Source of the DNA: Certhia americana
Taxonomy: Eukaryota; Chordata; Aves; Passeriformes; Certhiidae
Assembly (NCBI GenBank): GCA_018697195.1
Contig: CM031859.1
Location: 56,856,779-56,920,778, forward strand
DNA: 64,000 nt
Reading direction: 5' to 3'
Part shown: one piece after another, positions 1 through 13,700 of the stretch
Layout: every line of letters begins with the position of its first letter
Position numbering within the stretch: position 1 is the first letter of the stretch
Notes under the pieces: generated by a model
What the model was told of the DNA's origin: nothing
The model's input: the letters and a program-made list of their open reading frames with translations, nothing else
Databases searched by the model: none
Translations under genes and position numbers: made by a program

Positions 1-360
1 CAGAATTGTGCCCAATTTACCATGACTGAATCTGAAACTCAAGCTATGAAAAGGTAAGAAGGGAGAGTCTACATATTTGCAGAGTACACTCACACAAAAT
101 TTTAAGTGAATGAAACTTGTTTTTTCAGTGTTTTGTGTCCCAAAAGCCCATTTGAAATAAAAGTTGACAATTAACATTTGATAGATACTGAAAACATTTT
201 TCATTAAAAGAAATCAATTCTAGGTCATATAGGATTGTTTCTTTTATAACTCTTTCAAGTTTAAATATAAAGACTTATATTAATGGATGTAACAAAACTT
301 TGTAATTACATAAATTAGTCTTTTAAAAACATTGGGTATGGATATGAGTAATTGCCCTAC
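1..360 (-). other. Start of SYNE1 intron 28
   Basis: AT-rich intron sequence after the exon 28 donor. No further SYNE1 exon is readable here. Confidence 0.8.
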
Positions 361-528
361 CTGATGATGAAGCAGTAGTTGCTGAGCTTGTAATAAACTT
401 TCTGTATCCAGGATCTTTTCAGCCTCTGCTTGGACTTCTTTAGAGTTGTTGATTAACTCTTCAATTGCACTTTTAACTTCCTCTTTATACTGGACACAGT
501 CTCCAACAGCACCTAAGGTATTTTCAAT
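361..528 (-). CDS. SYNE1: SYNE1 exon 28 (start of spectrin repeat 10), last exon in window
   Basis: It encodes 56 residues (1227-1282), [20 protein letters not shown] to [20 protein letters not shown] and AEKILDTE, then AQQLLLHHQ, match human nearly exactly. Phase 0-0, borders GATGTTAG and CAG/GTAGGG. The next exon (human QKTKRISAKK region) should lie below position 1. Confidence 0.95.
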
Positions 529-3500
529 CTAACATCACAGATAACTTTAGGTATTTAATGTTGAAAGAAACATCTTTACTTTTAGGATACTTTTATATTT
601 GGAACATATTTTCAAAAATACAGTATTTTTTTAATATTTTTTATATTTAAACCATTTTTATCTCCAGAATTTTTGACACCTTTAACTTTACATTGAAAAA
701 GTGTCTTTAAACTTAAAATGTAACTGGGGAGACCTTTACCTTTCTCAAGCATACTCCCGGTTACACTGCCATATAACAAACAGCCATCTGTGACAGACAC
801 TTATTGGTGATCACTTAGAAAACACACCCTCTCCTTATCCTTGCAGGTTGACCCAGATTCCAAAACACCTGCACTACTCAACACACAAAAAAATTTTGTT
901 GCCATTTGGACTGTCTTGAGCAGTGTTTTGGTGAATCATAAATACATTGAAGTGCTGAATTACTCTGGCTTTATGGACCACAATGTGCATGTGGTACAGT
1001 ATCCAGTCTCAGCTTGCAAAATTTTATAAAAAAGAGGTAAATCCATTGAACATATCAGAAAGTTTTTCTCTATTTGTGTGATTCATCTAAATACATGTAG
1101 CTGACTCTCAGGCTCTGTTCCTCATAGAGTTCCTGTGTTTTAAGGTTTTAATCATATCTAATCATATCAATCATTCTAGATCCTTTTCTTTTTCCTGTCC
1201 ATTCCTTTTACTTTGTAGAGTCATTTGAACTCAAGCCATTTAATTTCCTGTTATAATAAATATTTAGCTTTTAGTCTCCAAAACTATTGCTGAACTCTGG
1301 CAATAACAAGTATCTGTCCTTGTTTAAACATTCTCAACCATTTATCTTTGCTTAACAAGCTTTACAAATAGTATTCAGACTTCTAAGAATCAGTAGTGGT
1401 TTTACTATAATAGAGTGCCATTTAGATTATGCTTTTAGATTTAAACCAAGTACAGATTTGACATTTTATTTTCTTATATTACCCTCATTAAATTTCTCTC
1501 ATTGACCTACCTTTAGACTTTTAGAGGAAACAAAATACAAGTGATTTAACTCCAAAAATCACCCCCAAAAAAGCTAAAGAAAATAAAAAGTATCTTAAAC
1601 TTTTTACAGTCAGGTGGAAACTACATTTCTTGCTCAAACTTTCCAAACATTTTTCACACCACAGAAGTTTAGAGAACTTTCAATAAATACATAGAAATTT
1701 TATACATTTGAAACCCATATAAGGCCTCCACAAGAACAGACATTAACAATGACATTTGAAGTCTGAACTCTCTCTCTCTCCTGAACTCTTTATTTTTCTC
1801 CTATGTGGGTCTATTCCACCTTTTCAGTGCAAGATGCTCTATGTTTCACCAGATTTTTCTTTTAACTGTATAAACTGTGAAGCAGTAAGTTCCCTGAGAG
1901 CCTGCAGAATTCACGGGTTCAGTGTTTCTGAGAGGTTTTTCTTGTTATTAATTAGAAATTTCCCATGATTTCTGCAGTTACAGTATCTCATTTTCATTCA
2001 GGCCTCAGAAAACTGCAGCCTCTTCCTGTAAGTACAGGATGTGATACACATCCTTAATGACTAGAAACAACCTCAAAGTGCTTTATTTCAGCATAAAAAA
2101 TAAATAAATCATGATTAGAGTGAAATTCTATATCCACTAGCTGATGTGCATCATGGTTTTGACAATGTTCAGTATGAGCTGATTTTAAAAAAACTAGAAA
2201 AATGGACATTTTGATTGCAGAAACATTTACTATGATATTTTCCGATTCTGCAAAGGGAAATAATCCACTATGATAATGTAATTTTTTTTTGCCTACTACT
2301 TTCAGTGCTTTGCTACCAATAGAGTACAAATTAATATTTCCTTGCTGAAGGCTTGCAGTTTAATTAAAAAAACACAGCAGGGAACTTGTGCTTGTGAAGC
2401 TATGATTGATGTCACCTCATGTGACACTGTAAGTGCAGAGTTGTTGTATCCCTCATACTGTACCTCAGCCAGCAAATCTAGAAGTCTCTTGAAGTCACTG
2501 GAAAGTTTACAAAGCTCATCCTCTGTCTCTTTGGCCTCCAAATCAGGACTTAGTGAGGTCAAAACAGCAAGTCTAGATTTCAGCCAGCTGTGATTTTCTC
2601 CATGCTTGTGAATATGCTTCCTAATTTCCTACAGAAAAAAAATGAAAACAAATTTCTTCAAATAAACAAACTATATCAATAAGTGACATTCATGGCATCA
2701 TTTCAAAGATTAGTAGTGCAAACATAGTACTTCTCTTTAGTTTGAAACACTAGAAATGTAGTATTTTCTATTTGCATACCCTATCAGATTCTGTTTCAGT
2801 CAAAGGCTAGAATTTTGCACTTCTTCCTCAGCCTTTACTCCACTACTAATCAGACTGTTCTTTAGTAAGTAGTGGAGTACTTTTCCCTCACAAACATTTT
2901 TACTTACAGACAGCTAGATAGAGGGCAGGTACAACATATATATTTTCCATATATTGACCATATTTCTTAGTTGAGATGTAAATCTGAGTTGCTAACTTCT
3001 CCAAATATGTAACTTCATGCAATATAAATTTAAGTGTAATTTTTTTCCTATTTAAATTGCTTTTTTTTCCACACCTCTTTCCAACCTGCAGTTCATTTGT
3101 GTCTTTATGGCAGTGCTGATGAAATGTTGGCAGCAGTGAAACTACATGAGTAAATCAGACTTTTCAAAGCAGAAGCACCCATTAAGCTAAGGATCTCTCA
3201 GTTTTATCAAGGTCATCCTAATAATGTTTCTCCATATAGTCAGACTCATAACCTGCTCATGAATTTCACATAAACACCTAAAGTATGAAGGTGCTTCTAG
3301 TACGTGAAATTAAAAAAAAAAAGCAGAAAGAAGGGTTGAGTCCCAAGTGACACAATAAATTATTGCTTAAAACTAATTTAACTAACCAACTCAATCTTCA
3401 GCTATTCTATCACTTTGTTATCAGTACAAAACTAAATGGTAGATTATTTTTTCCTCCCCTGTTATACTAATGTAGAAGAGAATTTTTATAATAAAAGATT

Positions 3501-6500
3501 TCATTATATCTAAGTAATTGCTTTTCTTTGAGCAGAAAGAAAATTTCTTTGAGCATGCAGAAAACTCTGCGTGCAATAAGATGAGGGGCAAATATTTTTT
3601 CCATCTGCCCCAATATTTTCAATGTTTGAAACAGAGAGGGAAAGGGACAAGTCACTCTCTAGAGAAATAAGGACTTCTGAAACATTTTGCTGTAACATGC
3701 AACTTTCTCCTGGTAGTGTTTTTAAGAATACTAGGAATCAACAGAGCTACTATGGTCTCTGTAGTAAAACAGTTGCACTACTTTGGAGCAGAATTTTATC
3801 CAGAGTCCCAGCAACAATGACCACAGTTTTGTTAGTAAATAAGCTAAGGGCTCACCCCCACAGATGCTTTACACTGCTTGTATTTGGCAGTATCATTAAC
3901 ATTTTCCTTTATCTTCTTTAGCTCTCTTTCTGTTGATGAAATCCAATTTGCCAATTCAGAAAATCTGAAATAAGACATCACAGAATTTAAAAAAAGTTAG
4001 ACAGAAATTGCCAAAATGAAATGGTAACCTCTTAAATGTAGGCAAAAAATTATAAAATCCACCTGAAGCCCACTATAATTTGTGGAACTACTACACAAAG
4101 TAGTTTTCTACTTGAAGCTAAGATCACAGTATCATTTTTTTCCATGGTACTACTCATCTATGATGACACATAGAGGAGTGACCATGCCTAAGGCTCTGCC
4201 AGACCCGGGTAGGAATTGAGGTGACACCTGCTCTTATAGCCCTTCCAGGTGTCCGAGTGCTCTGTTAGCTTCATGTATGTGCTGTCTATCTGGGATTTCA
4301 GATCCTTCAGGATTCGCTGGCTGCTATCCAATGTACCCCTCACTGGATCAGAAACTGGCAGTTTTTGGCACAGTTCTTCCATTCGTTGTAGCCTTTTCTC
4401 ACACAGGTGGTAAGATCCCTTATCCCCGAAGAACAACTGATGGAAGACAAAGCAAAAAATTCAATAGAAATACAAACTGGAAGAAATCACCCAGCACATC
4501 TATATATTTTTCATAAACTACTAAATTAAATGTTTTTGTTAAAGATCTCAAGAATTGATCTGACATAAGCTGGACAATAAGAGTTTGGTGGCTGAAGTGT
4601 TAGTTAGAACTTCTGTTTATTACTGACATTGAAATGTGTTTCTGTAAATATCCCTACGGATCTCATACCATGTGTTCCTTGATCATTCTTTCATTGCCTT
4701 CTCTTGATAACACCTTGTTCTGTCGAGCTAGTTCAGCTTTGCACTCCTCCACTGTCACCAGGAACTTGCTTTTCTGTACTTCAATTTTCAAGTGGATCAA
4801 ATGATATGGGGCTTCTGTTTGAAGATCCTATACACCCACAGGGGCAATAAAGAAGCACAGAGATAAAACACTACTCCCACTACTTCAGTGTAAATTTGCT
4901 ACAAATAAATAGACTAACATCTGATAATACAGAAAATAAAACATATGTTCATGAACAGATAGGGGTTTGTCCATATTCACTTTGTTACCAATGTCTTTGA
5001 TTTATCAAATATCGTAAGTTGTGGCTGAAATGTGTGCGTATAAGGCACGTTACAGAGACATCTTCATTCTTGGCAAGACATAGCACATATTTCCTGTATA
5101 AAATTTTATTCACAACTGCTTCCAGGGGTTTCTGCCTGCCTGCTAGTGAGACCCCTCATCCATCACTCCAACTTTGACTAGCAACATGCTGTAGCAGGCA
5201 AAAAATTCCATAGCTGATGAGCAAAATTAGTTCAGTTGTTAGAGTCTTTGGCAGAAGACACAATTTAGGCTGATGGCCTGATGTCTTACCAATTTGTTTG
5301 TTTGGTCAGGAAAGTAGCTGCAACTACCCAACATCAAAATAAAGGAAAAAATACTAGCACCTGTTCTCAAACAGGTTACATTATGGCTGTTTGTAGCAGG
5401 GGAGAAATAAGATTTTCTAATTAATTTCTCACATTTCTTGAATTTATTTAACAGTGTTTTTTCAAGAGCCTATTTGTAGATGTAGAGGTATCTAATATTG
5501 TAAAATACTTTCCCCCTCCTTTTTTCCAATTGTATGAGAAGCCAAATAATACAATAATACAAATGATTTTATTTTATTTCATTTTAATTTTTTTTCATAT
5601 ATAGGTCCTACAGAAACTTTCCAAAAATAAGACTGACAATATTCAGAGATGTCATTCACCAACCTTCCACTGCCTGTGGAGTTTCCTCACAGCTTCCTGC
5701 AGGCTGTGTTGCTCTTGTTCTGGGAGGATATCAGTAAGTTCATCACACGCTTTCAGAAAGGCATTTAGGACTCTCTGATCTAACTGGTTAAAAAATTCCT
5801 GAAGTGGAGGCAGAAAGTGAGGTCATAAGATGAAGCTGGATATGGATATGCCAAAATGAAGTTCCCTAATACACTCACTAAGTTTCAATTTTACTTCTGT
5901 TCCATTGAAGAACTAGTGTTTGAATAAAGGCAATAACTATTTCTAACCACTTAAAGTCCAGCAAATAAATTTATTCTCAGCCAGCACACTGAGATGTTAT
6001 TTTAATAAGAAAACATTTCAAAGCTACATGCATAAGTTATGATTATAATACAGAAACAGATATTAATTTTAAAAAAAGAGCAGTGGATGTGTGGGATTGT
6101 CAAAACATAGTGTTCTAACTCTCAGTGGTTCTACTGAAAACCCACCCTAGGTTTTTTCACCTGGTTACCCACATCCAATCTTAAATCAGTAAATGAGCTG
6201 ATCGTTTTCCTTTTTGTTTTTCAGTATTAACATTAGTTTGATCTGATCTGTATAACTTCTACATGTGCAAGAAATCCACATCAATTTTAGAATTTAGTAG
6301 GCTTTTATGTCATGCACTCAAAGATTTCCATGAGGAAGGTCAGAGAATTTACTCACGCTATGTTTCCTGAGAAGTTCTTCAGGATTTCCTTTTTCTTTTA
6401 AGCAACAATTGGCAATCTGTATTACTTTCTCCAGTTCTGCTCTAGACTCCTCAAATTTCTTCATCAAACGGCTGTTTGCTTCTATATTTTTTCTCCATTC

Positions 6501-9500
6501 ACCAGCTTTCCTGACCATATTCTGAATCACAAGCAAAGAAAATGAGCTGGCACTTTCACACTGAGTTTTATTTGCTCTCTTTTACCATGACCTTACAAAA
6601 CATGCATTTAATTTGTGTCACTCTTTTAAATCTATGATTTTTGCCATGCTTCTCCCTCTCATGTTCCAATTTTCCCAATTTTTAATATCGAGGCTTGTCC
6701 TAATGTCACCATTCAAATAAAAATTAATAGATCATATGTCTTTGATATTTTCAGAATGCCTCTACCATTTGATTAGTGAATTTCTTTCCTAAAGCCTGCT
6801 TTCAAATGTAAAGCACCCGATATGGTCAAAAGCTTGCCATTTCACTTTTCCTAGCATCAAACTACCTTCCCTAACATAACTCAAAGTGAGGGTGTTTTGA
6901 GCCATGGATCCAACCAGTTCCACGCTACAGTTTTCCTGACTGGGAAGAGGTTTGTATGATTATCACACAGTACATCAGGTAAGTAACCAGGCAAAGTTGC
7001 TTAGAAGACAGCATATTTTGTGATTTACTTGCTGAAATCCTTGTTTTGCAACCCTAGTCACAGCTCTTCCATTAGTCTGTTTTTAGTCCATCCCAGTGCA
7101 CCGCAATATCCAGTGGTACCAAATTCATGAGCAAGTAAGAAAACCAGTCAGGAGAAATTAATAGTTCAGCACTACAACTGTTGCAAGGTTACTTGCATCA
7201 CTGCATTCACGTTACCATCCTTATTGATTACAAACCTCAGTGTAAGGAATTTAGTGAGTTTATCCAGCCAGCTCATCAAACCTGTAGTTCTCAACTAAAG
7301 CATCTTGCTAAATTTTCTTTTAAGTTTCCTGATAAAAATACCAGCATGGTAATAAAATCATATAGAGACTTATTTTTTACAGGAAAAACTGTCAGTTTCC
7401 AGTATTTTAACTCCAGATATGTAACACTTCATATGATTATACCCTATTTTACAGGTTTAATTTCTAACACAAAAAGAGATAAATCTAAAAATAAAGATAA
7501 ATAAAAATAAAGATAAATAAAAAAAGAGATAAACCACAGTCCAGCTTTATAGAAACAGAGTAATTAATGTTGAACATGGTAAATTTACCAAGCTACAAGT
7601 GCATCTGCTTTTGCTACAATAAGCCAAACTTAATTATTTTTACCATATAAGTTAACCACAACTTATCTCTAGGTACACTCCACAAATTATAATATAAATT
7701 TCAAAATTCACCTCTCAGAAAGAACTATTTACTGGTAGGTGATTGTCTACAGTTTATAATTGAGCTTGGATAGCTTTATATTGAACAAAAATCACCTGAA
7801 AATGAATGTAATAGAACCCATTATGTGGAAATCTGACTCCAAGATAGTCACAGATTCACTGAATATCTTCAGTTGGAGTGGACACATAAAGATCATTGAG
7901 TTGCTCTCTGTCTCTGCACAAGATGACCCCAAAAAATCACACCTCATATAATGGCTAATTTCACATTAGAGTGGGGCTAGGCTGGGGCTGAACAGTCCTG
8001 AAAATAGCAGTAATTACTGATGACAACAGGTAAGGAGGAATATAGTTCGAAGGCCACAGCTTTGCTTTATCAACATTTTGAAGCCTTCTATATTCACAGT
8101 CCACGGCATTTTCTGAGGAAATACAAAGCAATAGTAGCATGTGCAAAAATTTCCATCTGCCATGCTTTGTGTGAAAGGGCATGTGTGGGAATATAGGAGC
8201 AGATGATTTGCTGAGATAACAGAGTCAGGAGAAACAACAAACAGTGCAGCCCTAACAGTAGGATTTCAGGTTCCTCCATCCACAGGACCCTGAGGCATTT
8301 GAAAGTTCTCTTAAATCCCAGGTTCCTCCATGGCAGGCTCACCTCTGCACGGAGATTGACATGACTGTCAATCCCCTGACACCTTATTACCTGATAAAGA
8401 CAAATCTTATTAATTAATAACTTGACATCAGAGAGTTATCCAGGACAGTAGCTATAGAGGGATGAAATGTAGGTACAGTAGGATGGATCAGCTGCATATG
8501 AACAAATTGTCAGAAATATGCATTAAGGTATGGAATTTCTACCTGAAAAGTAATCTGAACTTGTGTAATTTTCTTCTGAAATGTTGACTGATGGAAGTGC
8601 TGTAACACTTCAGTCGAAGCCACACACTGAAGGATACTCTGACTATTTCTCTCAATTAGGGACACATCTTTCTTGCAGTTTTCTTGATAAGCTACCAAGT
8701 CCTGAAAGAAAAAAAAAAAAAAAAAAAAAAAAATATATATATCCACCGTGGCCAGAAGCAAGGAACAAAAAGGTTTGGCAGAATAGCAGGAAGATGCTTT
8801 TTGACAGTAAGGATGAAAGGGATGAGGTCAAAGAACCACAGCAAACAGACTACACAAAATATTATATGTAATAACACGGATGACACGACTTTCTCCTCGA
8901 ATGTGAAGTATTACACCCAAAGAGATCTCTAGGTATTCATAAAACAATATACAGACATGTACCCAAGGCCTTTGGGTAGCTGTAGAGAATGTACGTCAAT
9001 TCATTGTTCTGTGATTTTATTTTATGGTGTTTCTATATTTATTGTAAACTATAAGAAACTGACAGTGACATAGGAATGACAGCTCTCAGTAGCAGGTTGA
9101 GATCTCAACCTTCTTTGCCTTTTAACTAATTAATCCTTCATGTCAGCTTTTGGAATTCAGATTTTATTATAAATTGCATTAAGTCATGAGAAATATACTT
9201 TAAAAAAAGAGAGAAAAAAAGAAAACATGCATGAAATAGTACAGACTGAAAAAAGATTTTAAAAATCCCATTTTCATTTAACTTTCCAAGAGAGTTCTGA
9301 CTAGCTCTGAATTCCTCCAGAGAGAAATGCTTATTAGCTATGAAGAAAAGTTAATGTTATACTGCAATTCATTTCAAAGAAAGCACTTTTCCTCTAAAGC
9401 CTCTAAGAAACTTCTATAATTGTCCAAGGAAATCCAGAGAAGTTTCTAATCATGATTTTTCATTTGCTTAAAAAAATCCAATGTATTTTTTGTACTTCAG

Positions 9501-10705
9501 TTCAATTTCCACTAGGTATTTAAAAAATAAAAAAAAAAAGAAAGAAAAAGAAAAAGTCATTTGTTTACTTCTTGGATTTAAACCAAGCACACTAGATAGT
9601 ACAATTTTTTTGTACTCATGCCTAGCTGACTTTAGGATAAGGCTACATCTGTTGTCTGAATATGAAGAAATATCTGCTCAGTTTACAGAGTTGCAATCCA
9701 AATTCCTAGAAAGATAATTCTAAATACTAAGAGGCAACAGACCTTTGTAAGATGTCTTTGAAACTTACTTGGGCTTTTTGTTTAAGAACAGTGGTTGGTT
9801 GTGCTTCAGGATCCAAAATAGAAATTATTTCATTTACTTTTTCAAGGGATTCATAAAAATGTGTGATTTGTTTCTCCAGTTCTTCCAGTGGAGACAGCAG
9901 ACGTTGGCATTCATACAGCAGGGCACTGGAATATTCCTTAACCTTTTGGTCAAGAAAAACAGTCCTTGAAATAGTCGTAAAATTCAACAGATAGCAACTT
10001 TTTCTGCATGTAGATTTATATAGTTGTTATCTACTCTTTTTTAAGATAGAGCAGTCCTGATCTTGTATTACTTCTTAATGAAAAGAGTATTAAATTTAAG
10101 CATGGTAGTCTTAACATTTAATAGAAATACCATATTCTCCACCCTGAATCGATCTATTGTAACAACTATGTGCTTGTTCAAATGGATATATGTGAGAATT
10201 TATGTCAGGACCCTACTATTTATTAGTTCAACAGTCTACAACATGTAGCAATAAAAAGTGTTGTGTGACCTTGCCCAGCTGCTCTTTGAGCCGTGTCAAA
10301 GCTCCCAGCATTTCATTCGCTTCCTCTTGGGAAACTTCTTTTGTAATAAGTTGCACCGTTCTTGTAACCGCTTTGTACTGAGCTTCCATTGCAGGCAATT
10401 TCTGCTTAATATTCTGAAACAAGTGTTTCAAAAATATTTCAACAACAGTATTTATGCAGTCACAGGACATAGAAGACAGATAAATGATATATATTCTAAT
10501 TATAAATTATTTTCATCACTGATTTCAGTGAATACTGGATCATCATTTCAAATGCATGAAAACTGAGCCAGAGATGTGATTCACTCACCTGAATGTGATT
10601 TGAAACTACAAAGAAACAAGTATCTACTGAGAGAGTGTTTTGGAAATTTGCTCTAAAAATGTCACTACTAGAATACAATTATATTTATTTTAGATATAGC
10701 TGAAA

Positions 10706-10736
<31 letters not shown>

Positions 10737-13700
10737 GCAACCCTAGTAAAAAACTCATTAATAATGGGAATGGACACTAAAATAATTTTATGCTATCAGA
10801 ATTAAATAGTTACAAGTTCCTTTCTTTCAAAGGAGGAAAAAATAAATGAAAGGAAGACACTTACTTCTAAATCTTGCACAAACGTTTTCACATCATGAAA
10901 GGACACTTCTACAGGGATTGAAAATTTTGTGTTGCTGCCATCAATAAAAGCTGTCAAATGGGCCACACCATCCACATACTCCTTCCTCATTTTGTCCAGT
11001 TCATCTGCCCGAGCATACTAGAAAAGAGAAAGTAAAGGGAAAAAAACCCACAAAAAACCCAAACAAAACAAACAAACAAACAAAAAAACCCCACCCCAAA
11101 TTAGATACCTAGCAATTAAGTAATGGTTTAAGAGAATTAGCATGTTTTCAGTACAATTGTTTTCTGGAAAAATTACATTCAATGAAATACAATATAATAG
11201 AAAGTAATCTAAATTCATCATCTGAATTAGTTTCAATAGTGATGATGCTAAAATGAACAGCATGTATACAGGAGGTCAGTCTCTTTTAAGGTCTGAGGAA
11301 TGCCAGATTCATTTGTTTCCACCCTAGAATCAACAGTTCAATTAATTTCTCAGTACCTACAATATCAATTCTGAAAATTCAGCAAAGAGAATAGAACATG
11401 AAAAATCTAGAAAAGCTACAGGAAAAGGGAAATCTTAAAGGAATGCTGGCCAGCGGAAGGGGAAACCTTAGAAATGCCTTAGAAAGTAGAAAGCTGTGTG
11501 ACAGAAATGGTGAAAAAGCCTGTGAGAAAAAAACCCACATAGCCAGCATATGAAAGAAACTGCATAAGTAGGGGAAGAGACATTTACATCAGTGAATCAC
11601 CCTAAATAGCATCAGCAAGTAAAGCTTGAGAACATTCCTGTCAACAGTCTGGAAAAGTTACAATAAAAGAGAGACAATAATTTTTTGCTTTTCCTTTTAT
11701 CTTGACTGTATAGGAGATAATAATGGCAGTAAAGAAAACAGATTCAATACCTTCGAACAGGCAACTGCTATTTAAAATCACTGAAAAGGGACAATATTGA
11801 CAGACGTATATTGACAAGAACAAAGATATTCTCTAAAGTGTTTATGAGGTGTGGAATTGTGCTGTGTAATTAAGCTCACATCTCTTTGATTTTTAAAGAG
11901 CGAATATAGAAACAACAATTATTTTTGTATCAGATGAATCTCTTACATGAGGTTAAGGGTAGGTTTATTCTTTTACTATTAGAGTCAGCTTGTACGCAAG
12001 ATAGAAGTCGAACTGAAATGGGGGAAAAAATTTAGTACATTAAATTAATTAGTGTCCTTGCTTATGGTTGCAGTAAAATAATTGGAAGGAGTGTTCATCA
12101 AAGAGTAATGAAAATAATAATTTTCACCATTTTCGCTGTTTAGGTTTACAGAGCTTTTACAGTAGCAATTATTTTCTTTGTAGAACAGTAGAAGTTATAT
12201 ATAAATAACAGTCACTGTATGAAGACAGATAACTATGATGAAAAACTACAATTTATACTAGTTGAAAATGTCCCCTCACCTGCCACAAAATAGCTGTATA
12301 ACCAAAAAGGTAAATAAAAGAAGAGCCCCAGTACAATAAATTACTGTCAGGGAGTCATTTCTAATTTAAATATTGATGAACAGTCAGGCACTTTAGAAAG
12401 CTGTCCTATATTCCTGCTAACAGGGTAATCAGTCTTCCTTGCTTGGAAATGACAAAGTAAATATTTAGAAGTAACAAGGGCTAAATTGCTTACCTGTTTA
12501 ACTTGCATAAACAATTCTCTCCATCTTCCATTTAACAACAGAAGCTGCTGTTTAAGATCTCTGGAAATGGTCTCATCACATGTTTCAATCAGAAAATTAC
12601 CAGCATCATTCATGGCTGTGTGCTGTTGGATCCAATGAGGTAAGTGCCGGAAGAAATCCTGAAGAAGAAAATAAAAACAGTTTCAAAACCTTTTCAATTA
12701 GTCTTTATCTTAAACCACAAAACTAAAATTTAATCACCCACTCAAGACTTGATAAAAAATCATTGAACAATTATCCTCTGAAGCTCTTCACATCAAATAT
12801 GCCATAATAGAATTTTAATGTCTGTGAATATAATCTGTGGAATTAAAAATGACTGCCAGTTTACTTACACTTCATTTTATTCTAGTGAGTGGCTTCAGTT
12901 AAACTAATGAAAATCCTTAAGAGAACACTCCATAACTGAAAATGCTGTTAGGGGTCATGTATTTCCCATGTTATCCTTAAACAGTATGGGATGATAGTAA
13001 CCCAGGCCATACACAGCCTGTGGAGAGGTCCTTCCCCTGCTGTAAACCACATGCAGCTTTCCAAGGGCTGGCCTCTCAGAAAACCTGTGAAGACTGATTT
13101 TTTTAATCACTGTTCCTCCTATCTCAGAGCAGCTGAGCACAGAGGGAAAAGAGATGGTTGTCAGTGATTTTGCCCCCCTCACTGAGACAGCCTAACAGAC
13201 CTATGCACCTTGTAGGCAGGTACATGCACATAAACTGGTAGAGAAGACAAAGACAAATTCCCTCCATTCCTTTTCTCTCTTCCAGACAATGGGCAATTGT
13301 TCCTAAGGTAGGTATCCCTGGGCTCTATGATTCCACCTATACTAGTAAACAAAACAGGACTCAATCACTGTTTCATGACTGTCAACACCTTCTCTGACAT
13401 GGTTTTGGCTTGTCCCTGCTACCCTACTCCCAAACAACACACAATCCTATGAATGGTACTGACTGCTCCAAACAGATTGGATCATGAGGGTCCCTTCTTT
13501 CAGGAGAGAAGGAGTAATCAGAAGGATTCAAGCTGAACCATGCTACCTGATCCTCAGGATTTAAGAGGGGGCAGTAATGCATTTTGTTTACAACTATCAA
13601 TCTACCCTATAATTCCAAAACTTTTCACCTTCCATGTGACAGTCCCATACAATACTTTGTTCAATGGTACATGAGAAAAATTCCTATCCAGCCATGTTGT

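Noticed and set aside
1..60. Plus-strand open frame ending at a perfect AG/GTAAGA donor near 54
   Set aside because: It is on the opposite strand to SYNE1, truncated by the window edge, and the peptide is not recognisable. A chance donor in AT-rich DNA is the simplest reading.
2302..2562. 86-codon minus-strand ORF as a separate gene
   Set aside because: Its first part is SYNE1 exon 27; the rest is read-through past the donor at 2463 into intron.
7181..7504. 107-codon plus-strand ORF
   Set aside because: Low-complexity Lys-rich end arises from the A-rich tandem repeat; no recognisable domain and it is antisense to an intron.
10712..10736. A25 run as the tail of a processed retrocopy
   Set aside because: No cDNA-like sequence or target-site duplication flanks it; the same holds for the runs at 20608, 32243, 42114 and 42253.
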